From Gayadomonas joobiniege G7 (GTDB taxonomy: Bacteria > Pseudomonadota > Gammaproteobacteria > Enterobacterales > Alteromonadaceae): 64,000 bases of DNA. The translations under genes were made by a program, and so were the position numbers. A model generated the notes under the pieces. It was given only the letters and a program-made list of their open reading frames with translations, had not been told where the DNA came from and ran no database searches. Shown here one piece after another: positions 38,598-47,606 of this stretch. The stretch is taken from the NCBI RefSeq assembly GCF_000300815.1, contig NZ_AMRX01000006.1:682001-746000 (forward strand), read 5' to 3'. Numbering within the stretch: position 1 is the stretch's first letter; each line of letters starts with the position of its first letter.

Positions 38598-39761
38598 ATG
38601 ATGAAAAAAATGTTAGCGGCAACTGCGCTTAGTATCGCTTTACTATCTTGTGGTGGAAATGGGAATTCGGAGGAAAAAACAGATCAAATCAGTACTCAGG
38701 ATATTGAGCAGATAAAAACCATGTTGGCCAATTTAGGCTACTCCAACTTCTCAAATTTTAGTCAATCACAAAAATCAGATTTAGAAATCACTTTAAAAAA
38801 TGAAGGGTTTTCGTCATCCGATATCAGCAACATTTTTAGCGCTTTAGGCATCACTACCGCAATTTTAGACGATCAGATGTTAGGTATTTGGGTAAATGAT
38901 CTCAATGATACCTATCTAACACTCGGCCGTAATTCACTAGTTGTATACTCTGTAGATGGAGCAAACTGTTATCACGCATCTAGTTATAAAATAAGCACCC
39001 AAGCAGATAATCGGCTTATACTCACTGACATAAAATCTAACAGTCAATCGCAAAGTAACTTTGATTTTGTCAATTTTCAATTAAAGGCAAACATACCAGG
39101 CGTAGATTCAGAGCTTTATAATTCCACTAATATGTTCCCAAATAACACTATAGGTTGTTACCCCGATCACCCGTTTGAAATTGAAGTTGAATTTAGAGAG
39201 CTTCCAGACTTAATCCGAAGCAGTAACAGGGCATTTTATTACAGAATTTGGTTTGATATTAATCGCAATAATAAAAATGATGTTGGTGATCTTTTTGTTC
39301 AACTAAAAGAAGACAGAACCCCCTTTGCTGACTTCCAAGCGTTAGAGAATGAAGATGCTAAAGTATGGATATCGCTAGAGAAGGAGCTTAACCTAATGTC
39401 TGCCCGTACTAGTCCAGTTAATGCATATACAATCAATCAAAACGGTAATACTTTAAAATTTAGTCTCGATGCTAGCAAGGCCTCACTCATTGAACTAATT
39501 GATGATTCAACCCCATTTTACCTTGAAACTAAACTGAGGTACTCAAATCCTGAACGGAATCCTTATGCAAATGCAACACTAAACGACGAAGGGCCTTGGC
39601 TCTGGGCAAGTGATTCACTTGAACACACTGATCGCTACCCGGAAGAAGGTTATATTGCAACTGGTGATGGGACGAATCACCAAGATAATTTGAACGATCA
39701 GTCGGGTGAGTCTGGCTGGATTGACATTAAATCAATTAAATTTTCTTTTAATTCAAATTAA
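38598..39761 (+). CDS. Unrecognised lipoprotein
   Basis: The protein has 387 residues with a lipoprotein signal ending ALLSC (Cys 18). Residues 25-100 are helical, with a repeat-like pair of segments (LANLGYSNFSNFSQSQKSDLE and LKNEGFSSSDISNIFSALG). The rest is rich in Asn, Asp and aromatic residues and probably beta-structured (WVNDLNDTYLTLGRNSLVVY). DINRNNKNDVGD resembles a calcium-type loop. No family recognised. GGAA lies 6 nt before the ATG. Confidence 0.6.
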   Translation: MMKKMLAATALSIALLSCGGNGNSEEKTDQISTQDIEQIKTMLANLGYSNFSNFSQSQKSDLEITLKNEGFSSSDISNIFSALGITTAILDDQMLGIWVNDLNDTYLTLGRNSLVVYSVDGANCYHASSYKISTQADNRLILTDIKSNSQSQSNFDFVNFQLKANIPGVDSELYNSTNMFPNNTIGCYPDHPFEIEVEFRELPDLIRSSNRAFYYRIWFDINRNNKNDVGDLFVQLKEDRTPFADFQALENEDAKVWISLEKELNLMSARTSPVNAYTINQNGNTLKFSLDASKASLIELIDDSTPFYLETKLRYSNPERNPYANATLNDEGPWLWASDSLEHTDRYPEEGYIATGDGTNHQDNLNDQSGESGWIDIKSIKFSFNSN

Positions 39762-39816
39762 GTCAAGCGTTTATATTTTGTTTGTAATGGTGTCAAAAAT
39801 ATCATTGCAAGTGGGG

Positions 39817-40008
39817 TGTCACTGAGCACCCTAATCGATCCACCCATAGTCGGCATAATAGAGCCACTTTAAAGTGTCATTTTTACCCTCAAACAGGGTT
39901 ATTTTTAGCGTCTTTTTAGACCGTTTTCAATGGTTATTTTTCCTCCCTTTTTTCATGTCTAAGTGAGCGGTAGCTTTCTCCTTCTAAGATCAGGTGATAA
40001 GCATTATG
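39817..40008 (-). mobile_element. IS21-family remnant (right end with istB tail)
   Basis: The minus-strand frame ending at 39934 reads HNAYHLILEGESYRSLRHEK, the style of an IstB C-terminus. Beyond it, GAGCCAC (39861-39867), GATCCACC (39837-39844) and GAGCACC (39824-39830) are spaced like the multiple terminal repeats of IS21 elements (GTGGCTC on the minus strand). The end is at TGTCACTGAGCACC (39817). istA and most of istB are missing. Confidence 0.6.
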
Positions 40009-40149
40009 TCCGCTACCGCGGTATCCTGATACTTCTATAACTTCAACGTCTTCTTGTTTTTTGTCTGCCTCGGCACTTGTCCCCGTTGTAGAATATAGTG
40101 CTGCGAGCACCGCGACCGACAATTGTTTTGCTCTAATATGTTTTAACAT
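40009..40149 (-). pseudogene. TonB-dependent receptor, 5' fragment
   Basis: ATG 40149 begins a signal peptide (LSVAVLAALYSTTGTSA) followed by EADKKQEDVEVIEVSGYRGS, the usual first residues of Alteromonadales TonB receptors (VEVIEVSGIRGS). After 46 codons it runs into the IS21 tail. The plug and barrel are absent from the window at this locus. Confidence 0.65.
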
Positions 40150-40430
40150 GCTCAATTTCCCCAGTATAAAGTGTGCGTCGCTGAACAACACCACAAAACT
40201 AAATGTGAAATACTGTTTTTATATACAAAACCATTGAGATAACTTTAATACATAATTTGAGCTTTTTAACCACAACAAGTGTAACAATAACATTACACTT
40301 ATTAACAAACCTGATTCACATCTCAAAATTCGCGTGGTCGCAATTTATTGCGGCGCGCACAAAAAAGTTTAGTTTCCCTCAAATCATTGCTAATATAGAT
40401 ACACAATCACAGGTGATATGAGAATTTTAA
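40150..40430 (+). promoter_or_regulatory. Promoter region of the GH9-like gene with two palindromes
   Basis: AAGTGTAA (40277-40284) and TTACACTT (40293-40300) form an inverted repeat with an 8-nt spacer. A 14-bp palindrome, CGCAATTTATTGCG, lies at 40339-40352. Both are possible operators for the downstream carbohydrate genes. The divergent TonB-receptor remnant would have shared this region. Confidence 0.4.
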
Positions 40431-42365
40431 ATGCGCATCTTGACTATTTGTACTCTTATAGCCATTTGCTTATTTGGTATAAGTAACGCAAAACCAACAA
40501 AGAATAAAAACACAACTTACCCACCTTTGGTTAACCAAGCGGGATACAACTTAGGCGAGTCTAAACGCTTTGTTTGTTATGGCGCGAAAGACGGCACTCA
40601 GTTTAACATTCTTAATGCTGAAACGATGCAAGTTGTCTATTCAGGCCACATGTTAGGATTTCAAGGATGGTTTAGCGACTTTAATCCAATGGGTGCGACC
40701 AACGAATTTATTATAGAAGTTAAAGGTCATGGCCGTTCTGTCCCCTTCTGGATTGCTGATCATCTGATAGAGAAGGTTTCATCAAAACTCGCTTATGACT
40801 TTTTTGTTGATGCGCGCGGCTTTGCGTCTTTAGAGGAATATAAAATAGAGGAAGTCTATAGCGGTGGGCCAACAAGAGATGGCGGCGCATTTGGTTTAGA
40901 AACCACTTTTGAAATACTACAGTATGCAAGTAATCCAGCTTTGTTTGATAATTGGAAAGACGAGCTTGGTAAAGGCAAAATACCGGATCTCATTGAACTA
41001 ATTTTGTGGCACGCTGAGTTTGCCTATAAATATCACCAATATAATGGCCCAGTCAAAAACCGGCATGGGACGCTTGGCTACGAAGGTGAGCCAAGAATGA
41101 ATTTTGACTATTGGAATACGCTTGATCAACTCGCCGCGGTTGTTGGCGCTTATCATGACTTTTTATACCGCTACATGGACGAAAAAACCTACCACAAATA
41201 TCGCAATGTATTGCTGTCCAAATGGCAAGAGTACGATCGCCACAAAGTTGTTCGATACTGGACCTATAGCCGTAAGTGGGTCGATAAAGGGTTTCAAGAG
41301 TTTAATGAAATGGGCAATGCCTATGGTCAATCCGTATTTCGCAACTTATTTATGTACCGCAGCGAAAAAGCGTTAAATTCGCCGGAAGCAGAACAGTTTT
41401 TAAAATGGGCCATTGCGGGCGCCGAAGATATCATCGCACACTGGGATTTTAACAACCCGCGTCACATGTGGTGGATACGCAACGCCGAACATATTACGCC
41501 GCAAGCATTGGCTTTTTTCTTATTGCTTGAGCCTGAGCATGCACCTGAAGGGACTAAAAAAAAGCTAGCCGCTTGGGCTATTCATATGAAACAAAAAACC
41601 AACAACTTTTGGAAATACCGAGTTCATAGTGAAGATGAATGGGCACATCCAAAAACGAAAGAACTTGGTGGCGCACCTGCATTGGGCGGCTCTATGTTTG
41701 CTGTTGCACATTTATTAAATGATCCCCAGCTTAGAAAACTAGCTTGGGCACAAGTAGATTTTGTTTTTGGTGTCAACCCGGTTGGCACCCATTTAGGCAA
41801 CAAAAGCCAAGACAGGATTGACGTTGGCTATTGGCCTGGTGTTGAACACGGCTGGCCTTCATCACATCCAAATGGTTTTGGCAAATTAGGAAAGGTGAGA
41901 GGCACATTAGATGGCAGCCCGCTAGACGGTCAGTTTCCAATCACTCGAGAAGTGGAAGCATACGAAGGTAAAAACTTGGGCAAAGATTTTGGCAACAAAG
42001 CCTACGCAACTGAAGGCTGGGGAATATCCAATCGTGGTTGGATGGCAACCTTGAGTTTTTCAACTTTAGATAGCCATAAGTTAACTATTTTAAATGCGAA
42101 TACCAATCAAGTTGTCAATCAGGTGAACGCAGGTGATAAAGTGGTTATAAAATTGAAAGCTGCATTAAACATAGATTGGCACAAAAAAGACACAGCTTGG
42201 ATCGATCTTATTCGCAACGGGAAAAAACAGCGCTTAGCCTTAACAGAAACAGGCCTGAATACAGGCGAGTTCATCGCTACATTCAGAGCACCAAACACAG
42301 ACGCAATAACAGTTTCATACGGCTATTTGGGTTTTGAAAAGCAAAAAACTCTGAACATTAACTAG
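40431..42365 (+). CDS. Secreted glycoside hydrolase, GH9-like
   Basis: The protein has 644 residues with signal peptide MRILTICTLIAICLFGISNA. Residues about 30-110 look like the Ig-like CelD_N domain of GH9 enzymes (LVNQAGYNLGESKRFVCYG). The next 430 residues are an alpha-rich (alpha/alpha)6-type domain with AYDFFVDARG, FDYWNTLDQLAAVVGAYHDF and the GH9-style DFVFGVNPVGTHLGN. A C-terminal beta domain (about 550-644) follows. The substrate is unknown; the neighbouring sulfatases point to a sulfated marine polysaccharide. Family certainty is moderate, as the GH9 catalytic Asp/Glu were not all located. Confidence 0.6.
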   Translation: MRILTICTLIAICLFGISNAKPTKNKNTTYPPLVNQAGYNLGESKRFVCYGAKDGTQFNILNAETMQVVYSGHMLGFQGWFSDFNPMGATNEFIIEVKGHGRSVPFWIADHLIEKVSSKLAYDFFVDARGFASLEEYKIEEVYSGGPTRDGGAFGLETTFEILQYASNPALFDNWKDELGKGKIPDLIELILWHAEFAYKYHQYNGPVKNRHGTLGYEGEPRMNFDYWNTLDQLAAVVGAYHDFLYRYMDEKTYHKYRNVLLSKWQEYDRHKVVRYWTYSRKWVDKGFQEFNEMGNAYGQSVFRNLFMYRSEKALNSPEAEQFLKWAIAGAEDIIAHWDFNNPRHMWWIRNAEHITPQALAFFLLLEPEHAPEGTKKKLAAWAIHMKQKTNNFWKYRVHSEDEWAHPKTKELGGAPALGGSMFAVAHLLNDPQLRKLAWAQVDFVFGVNPVGTHLGNKSQDRIDVGYWPGVEHGWPSSHPNGFGKLGKVRGTLDGSPLDGQFPITREVEAYEGKNLGKDFGNKAYATEGWGISNRGWMATLSFSTLDSHKLTILNANTNQVVNQVNAGDKVVIKLKAALNIDWHKKDTAWIDLIRNGKKQRLALTETGLNTGEFIATFRAPNTDAITVSYGYLGFEKQKTLNIN

Positions 42366-42454
42366 TTTTGACAAACGAACTCATGCTCAGTCATCACGTT
42401 TAAAATATGTTTAGATTCAGATTTGAATCAGCTTAATTTATAAGGGTTGTTTTA

Positions 42455-43888
42455 ATGAACAAAACAAGTATCAAACGTTTAATATCTCCGTCTATCGGGT
42501 TAGCGTTTATTGCTAACCTTGTTTTTTCAGTGTCGGTGTCCGCCAACCAACAACCCATAGACAAATTTGCAGACAATGAGCGCATTGTATTTTTGGGCGA
42601 TTCTATTACTCATGGCGGCAGCTATCATCAAAACATCTTTTTATTTAACGCCACTAGGTACCCGAACAAACAAATTAGATATTACAACGCGGGCGTCTCT
42701 GGTGATACTGCGCATGGCGCAATCGCTCGCTTCACCCAAGATGTTGCTTATTATCAGCCCACTGTCACTAGTATTATGCTGGGTATGAACGACAACTTAT
42801 CGCATTTATATAAACAGCCAATTCAAACGAGAGAAGCACAAGAACAACTGCGACAAAAACAAAAAAAAGTGCGTCAAAAATACCTCAGCAATATGCAAAC
42901 GCTCATTGAGCGTTTAAATGCGATAAAAAGCAAAGTGATTTTAATAAAACCTTCGATTTATGATGAAACTGTGCAAAGTAAAACACCGGCGCTTTACGGA
43001 AAAAATGCTGAGCTGATAAATTACGGTAACCAGCTTGAAATTTTAGCCACTAAAAATAACGCACAGATAGTCGATGTGCAAACACCCATGCTTGCGATAA
43101 ATCGTTTATTACAACAAACTGATGCCAGTGCAACCATTGTTAGTCAAGATAGAGTTCATCCCGAGACTGCTGGCCACTTCGTAATTTTTTATGCATTTTT
43201 AACTGCCCAAAATGAATCTAAATATATTAATGATTTTAGGTTGGATGCACAAACAGGCAAAATTATCCGTTTTAACAACTGCGATTTGCAAGGACGAATC
43301 CAAGTTCAAAAAGATAACGTCCGTTTTTCCTGCAAAAGTCACAGCCTACCGTTTCCAATAACTACAGAACAAGCGCCGGCAACTAAATGGGTGCCATTTA
43401 TGCAAAATTTTAATCAGCAATACCTCAAAGTCACTAACCTGTCTGCTGGGCGCTATCAACTTTTAATCGACGGCCAATCAGTTGCCCAGTATAGATCAAC
43501 AGCGCTTGCTGCAGGTATCAATTTAGCGGTTAACGATAACACACCTATGTATCAACAAGCGTTACGCGTGAAAAAGCTCAATGATAAAATTGCTGAGCAA
43601 ACTGATATTATTCGCACTGTGATGCACGTAAAATATCGAATCTTAGCCGGCTACCCCAAACTTAATAAACAAGATCCAGATGCGGTAAAAGCCGCTTTGT
43701 TAAAACACGTGAAGAATGCCGAAGGTAAACCTTGGCACCCTTATTTAACAAAACAAGTGGATAAATATTTTAATACCGCTGATAAATTTGCACAGGCTCA
43801 AAGCAAGATAGAAAGGCTATTTGAACAAATTTATCAGGTCAACCAACCGAACACGCATGAATGGCAATTGGTTAAACTGGCCGACTAA
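42455..43888 (+). CDS. Secreted SGNH/GDSL hydrolase
   Basis: The protein has 477 residues with an N-terminal signal (to about 30). The SGNH blocks are present: block I FLGDSITHGG (Ser50), block II Gly in NAGVSGDTA, block III GMNDN, and block V QDRVHPETAGH. After the catalytic part (about 260) there is an extra domain with its own Cys pair (NNCDL, RFSCK) and a helical tail. Such enzymes deacetylate or de-esterify polysaccharides. It lies 89 nt after the GH9-like gene, in the same direction. Confidence 0.85.
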   Translation: MNKTSIKRLISPSIGLAFIANLVFSVSVSANQQPIDKFADNERIVFLGDSITHGGSYHQNIFLFNATRYPNKQIRYYNAGVSGDTAHGAIARFTQDVAYYQPTVTSIMLGMNDNLSHLYKQPIQTREAQEQLRQKQKKVRQKYLSNMQTLIERLNAIKSKVILIKPSIYDETVQSKTPALYGKNAELINYGNQLEILATKNNAQIVDVQTPMLAINRLLQQTDASATIVSQDRVHPETAGHFVIFYAFLTAQNESKYINDFRLDAQTGKIIRFNNCDLQGRIQVQKDNVRFSCKSHSLPFPITTEQAPATKWVPFMQNFNQQYLKVTNLSAGRYQLLIDGQSVAQYRSTALAAGINLAVNDNTPMYQQALRVKKLNDKIAEQTDIIRTVMHVKYRILAGYPKLNKQDPDAVKAALLKHVKNAEGKPWHPYLTKQVDKYFNTADKFAQAQSKIERLFEQIYQVNQPNTHEWQLVKLAD

Positions 43889-44895
43889 TGATGCGCCTTA
43901 AATTTAAGCACCCGTCCCCACTGGCTATATTCAGAGATTAATAAGTTGCCTTGCGCGTCAAAAGCAATGCTATGAGGTGAGGTGAAAACACCATCCTGCC
44001 AATCTTTTGGTTTGGTTCTGTCATGGCCAATTTGCTCTGCGTTTTGATTGGTACCGAGGGTTTTAACAATGTTACCATTGATATCCAGCAGACTAACTCG
44101 CCCTCTAATCTCGGCGACTGCAAGAGTATTACCATTAAACGCCACTGCACTGGGTTTACGTAAATCGGTCGCATAATTGCCGATCAAAGTGCCGTCTAAC
44201 TGCATATGAACAAGACGATCATTGTTGCGATCAGTACATAACAAGCGCTTAGGTGTGTATCTAGGATCAATCGCTATTTTATGGCAATTGCTAAAATTCC
44301 AAGGCTCGCCCTGACCAGCAAACGTAGTTAGATACTTTCCATTGGCATTAAATTTATGAATAAAGTCGCGTCCATAACCATCAACAATATAAATCTCACC
44401 GTTGTCGCCGACGGCAATACCCGATAACCTCAGCTTACGTTTATCGGTCCAATTTTTATACACACTGATGCCATTATGGAAACGCTCAGGAATGGCATTA
44501 AGCGCATCCACTTCCATCACCTTATTGCCATCCAAGTCTAATTTAACAATTTTGTAGCTATACATGGTGGGTGCATATATGTACTCTTTATTGCCCTCTT
44601 TTTTAATCACCATAGCGTGGATATCGACTGGCGAATTCGGTAAATGACGCAGATATTGTCCATCGGCTGAAAATTCTTGAATGCCGCCCTGTTTCCCCAA
44701 CACACTGACAAAAATACGCCCCGTGCTGGATACCGCTATTTCGCCATGTGATTTGCCGAGATATTGAGTGCCCTCAGCCGGTTTTAACCAGCCCTTTTGA
44801 TAACGATAGTCGGCATGGTTGCCATGCGCCGCGACCTTAACAACGGCGAGTACGGCAACGATTAAAACTGCAAATTGATATTTTATCGGTTTCAT
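43885..44895 (-). CDS. NHL-repeat beta-propeller secreted protein
   Basis: The protein has 336 residues with a signal peptide (VLIVAVLAVVKVAA). At least five NHL-type blades are visible (GEIAVSSTGRIFVSV, LSGIAVGDNGEIYIVDGYGRDFIHKF, HKIAIDPRYTPKRLLCTDRNNDRLVHM, SAVAFNGNTLAVAEIRGRVSLL, HSIAFDAQGNLLISEYSQWGRVLKF). NHL proteins of this group accompany DUF1501/DUF1553 genes and may bind ligands or act as lyases. It is the last gene of the PSD1 operon, overlapping the previous one by 4 nt. Confidence 0.8.
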   Translation of the reverse strand: MKPIKYQFAVLIVAVLAVVKVAAHGNHADYRYQKGWLKPAEGTQYLGKSHGEIAVSSTGRIFVSVLGKQGGIQEFSADGQYLRHLPNSPVDIHAMVIKKEGNKEYIYAPTMYSYKIVKLDLDGNKVMEVDALNAIPERFHNGISVYKNWTDKRKLRLSGIAVGDNGEIYIVDGYGRDFIHKFNANGKYLTTFAGQGEPWNFSNCHKIAIDPRYTPKRLLCTDRNNDRLVHMQLDGTLIGNYATDLRKPSAVAFNGNTLAVAEIRGRVSLLDINGNIVKTLGTNQNAEQIGHDRTKPKDWQDGVFTSPHSIAFDAQGNLLISEYSQWGRVLKFKAHH

Positions 44896-46103
44896 AATTC
44901 AACCTGTGTATTAAAGGTGTTAATTTTTAAATTTGCTTTATTGGCAAAGTGCGTTAAACCTTGTTCGCTAATTTGTGTGTTTGATAAATCCAACCAAGTT
45001 AGATTTTTTAGTTCAGCCAGCTGACTCAACTGTTGATCTGTCACCGAGCTTTTTGCCAACTTTAACCATTTGATTTGTTCTTTTGCTTGTAATAATGCAG
45101 TAATTGTTTGCTCGGTAATGTCTTGTTTGTTGTTGGCGTAAATCAAACGAACAAAAGGTTGCCCTTGCTGTATTCGGCTAACGTGAAAGCCCGCCTGCTC
45201 TAGTTGAATGACAACTTGTTCTGAAAGCTCAGCAACGTGTATTTGCTCAGTTGTCGAAAACTCACCTAGCTTGAGCTCTTGAGCAATCCCCCGTAGGATC
45301 TCTGCATTTGCCTGCAACTCAGTGACCGTGGTTTGATTTTGTGCACCTTTTTCAATCCACCAAGCAATCAGTTTTACTTGTTCATCGGTTAGCGGTGTTT
45401 TACCTTCTGCGGGCATAAATTTTTTATCATGAGCGTCTAAGGTAATTCGCCGATAGAGTTCACTACTTGCTAGATCATTGGCCACCACCACTTTAGACAA
45501 AGTACTCTGATAACTGGCAAAACTCAGTCGCCCTTTTGCTTTTTGATCGTTGTGGCAACCGCTACATCGCTGCAGCAGCAAAGGCTCTATCACATCGGGG
45601 TAAATCTGCGCCTGCTCAACTGAAGTAACTGGCTCCCGCACTTTTAAACCGGCCAGTTTTTGCACAAAAATTGGGGCATGCTCAACAAGATAGGTTTCGC
45701 CATGTGTCATATTGGCCCCGTAATGCCCAGTAGAAAACAGTAACAGCAATTGCAAAACACTCAGCCCAACAATTTTTTTGCCGTGCCCAGTTTGTTTTTT
45801 GTTCGCTAAGCGCCCTAAATAAAACCAGCAGAAAAAGGCACATATAATGACGCCAACCGCCCAATTTCTATGTGTTGCTATTGCCTCTTGGCTATAACCT
45901 CCACCAAGCGACAACAGGTAACCAAGTGTCGCGGCACCCACTGCTGTGAACGCGCCCCAAAGCCAAACCGCTTTTATTAAGGTATTGCGCGGCTGTTTTT
46001 TATAAACCCAATAAATCTCAATCACGGCCGCCATAAACAAAATGCCAATGGGCAAGTGTAATAACAACACATGAAAACGACCTAAAAATTGAATAATATC
46101 CAT
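44892..46103 (-). CDS. Membrane DUF2231 protein with c-type cytochrome and leucine-rich repeat
   Basis: The protein has 403 residues. About four membrane helices (residues 10-130, LGRFHVLLLHLPIGILFMAAV) form a DUF2231-like domain. A planctomycete-type cytochrome domain follows with heme motif CSGCH (180-184) and a possible Met ligand in KKFMPAEGKTPLTDEQ. A C-terminal short leucine-rich repeat ends it (WLKLAKSSVTDQQLSQLAELKNLTWLDLSNTQISEQGLTHF). It is probably an inner-membrane electron-transfer partner of the secreted PSD1/DUF1501 proteins. It starts 16 nt after DUF1501 ends. Confidence 0.78.
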   Translation of the reverse strand: MDIIQFLGRFHVLLLHLPIGILFMAAVIEIYWVYKKQPRNTLIKAVWLWGAFTAVGAATLGYLLSLGGGYSQEAIATHRNWAVGVIICAFFCWFYLGRLANKKQTGHGKKIVGLSVLQLLLLFSTGHYGANMTHGETYLVEHAPIFVQKLAGLKVREPVTSVEQAQIYPDVIEPLLLQRCSGCHNDQKAKGRLSFASYQSTLSKVVVANDLASSELYRRITLDAHDKKFMPAEGKTPLTDEQVKLIAWWIEKGAQNQTTVTELQANAEILRGIAQELKLGEFSTTEQIHVAELSEQVVIQLEQAGFHVSRIQQGQPFVRLIYANNKQDITEQTITALLQAKEQIKWLKLAKSSVTDQQLSQLAELKNLTWLDLSNTQISEQGLTHFANKANLKINTFNTQVEL

Positions 46104-46119
46104 TGCCTATGCCCTTAAC

Positions 46120-47592
46120 CTAAGCCAACAAATCTTTAACGACATGGCCGTGCACATCAGTTAAACGAAAACGGCGACCTTGGTATTTATAAGTCAAACC
46201 TTGATGGTCTATGCCCATTAAATGCAACACAGTCGCTTGTAAGTCGTAAATGTGCACAGTACCAGGCACATAATGGTGTTTATCAGCTGCGATAGGCTGT
46301 CCACTATCGTCAACTATGTTGTAACCATAATCGTCGGTTTTACCGTAAATTAACCCAGATTTAGTACCACCACCGGCCATAAACATAGTGAAACAACGAG
46401 GATGGTGATCACGCCCATAAGTTTTTTCGGTGAGCTCACCTTGGCAATAGCTGGTACGGCCAAATTCACCGCCCCAAATCACTAAGGTATCGTCCAGTAA
46501 CCCGCGCTGTTTTAGATCTTTAATCAAACCCGCTGTGGCTTGGTCTGTATCTCGGGTCTGTACGGGTAGGTTTTCTGGAATGTCTTTATGTTGATCCCAG
46601 CCTGTGTGATAAAGCTGAATAAAGCGCACATCTCGCTCTGCGAGCCGTCTCGCCATTAAGCAGTTTGCCGCATAGGTACCGGGCGTTCTCGCATCCTGAC
46701 CATAGAGATCAAAAACATGATCAGGCTCGTCACTAAAATTAGTTGCATCCGGAATAGACTCTTGCATTCGATAGGACATTTCGTACTGAGAAATGCGCGA
46801 GAGAATTTCAGGATCTCGGCTACGCTCGTATTCTTTTTCGTTTAACTTTAATAATCTATCAAGTGTGCGACGACGCTTTGCACCATCAATACCGTTTGGA
46901 TTGTTTAAGTACAAAACTGAATCTGCACCAGCCCTAAATTGAACCCCTTGATAAACCGACGGTAAAAAACCGCTGCCCCATAACCGTGAATACAATGGCT
47001 GCCCGGCCGGTCGCCCACCCGGGCTAGAAGTCATCACAATAAAAGGAGGTAAATTGTTGTTCGTCGAACCTAAACCGTAACTCACCCAAGCACCTAAACT
47101 TGGCCGGCCTGGGATCATAAATCCCGTTTGCATTAGAGTGATTGCCGGATCATGGTTAATGGCATCTGTGGCCATTGAATTGATGATGCACAACTCGTCC
47201 GATATCCCGGCCATATGTGGCATCAATTCACTAAACCAAGCACCATTTTCACCATACTGTTTAAAATCCCATTTTGAACCACATAAAGGAAACGAAGCTT
47301 GGCCTGACGACATCCCGGTTAGGCGCTGACCATTACGCACCCAGTCGGGCAACTCTTGTTTGTGCTTTTCTCTAAGTAGAGGTTTGTAGTCAAATAAATC
47401 CTGAGTAGACGGCGCACCACTTTGAAATAAATAAATCACCCGTTTAGCTTTAGGCAAATGATGCGGTGCGCCTAGCACACCATGATCGATTCCGGCAAAC
47501 GACGAAAACGAGGGACCGAGCGCTGCAGCGCCTAAACAGCTCGCACCAGCGCGCAAAAAGTCACGACGATTAAATGGTTTATTGTAAGTCAT
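46120..47592 (-). CDS. DUF1501 domain protein with Tat signal
   Basis: The protein has 490 residues. The start MTYNKPFNRRDFLRAGASCLGAAALG is a twin-arginine signal. The body is DUF1501, a sulfatase/phosphatase-like fold (KRVIYLFQSGAPSTQDLFDYKP, VIWGGEFGRTSYCQG, GRDHHPRCFTMFMAGGG). DUF1501 genes are nearly always paired with DUF1549/DUF1553 genes in Planctomycetes, Verrucomicrobia and some Bacteroidota; here the partner is upstream, 14 nt away. Enzymatic activity is unproven. Confidence 0.9.
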   Translation of the reverse strand: MTYNKPFNRRDFLRAGASCLGAAALGPSFSSFAGIDHGVLGAPHHLPKAKRVIYLFQSGAPSTQDLFDYKPLLREKHKQELPDWVRNGQRLTGMSSGQASFPLCGSKWDFKQYGENGAWFSELMPHMAGISDELCIINSMATDAINHDPAITLMQTGFMIPGRPSLGAWVSYGLGSTNNNLPPFIVMTSSPGGRPAGQPLYSRLWGSGFLPSVYQGVQFRAGADSVLYLNNPNGIDGAKRRRTLDRLLKLNEKEYERSRDPEILSRISQYEMSYRMQESIPDATNFSDEPDHVFDLYGQDARTPGTYAANCLMARRLAERDVRFIQLYHTGWDQHKDIPENLPVQTRDTDQATAGLIKDLKQRGLLDDTLVIWGGEFGRTSYCQGELTEKTYGRDHHPRCFTMFMAGGGTKSGLIYGKTDDYGYNIVDDSGQPIAADKHHYVPGTVHIYDLQATVLHLMGIDHQGLTYKYQGRRFRLTDVHGHVVKDLLA

Positions 47593-47606
47593 AAAGTTAA
47601 TCCTAT

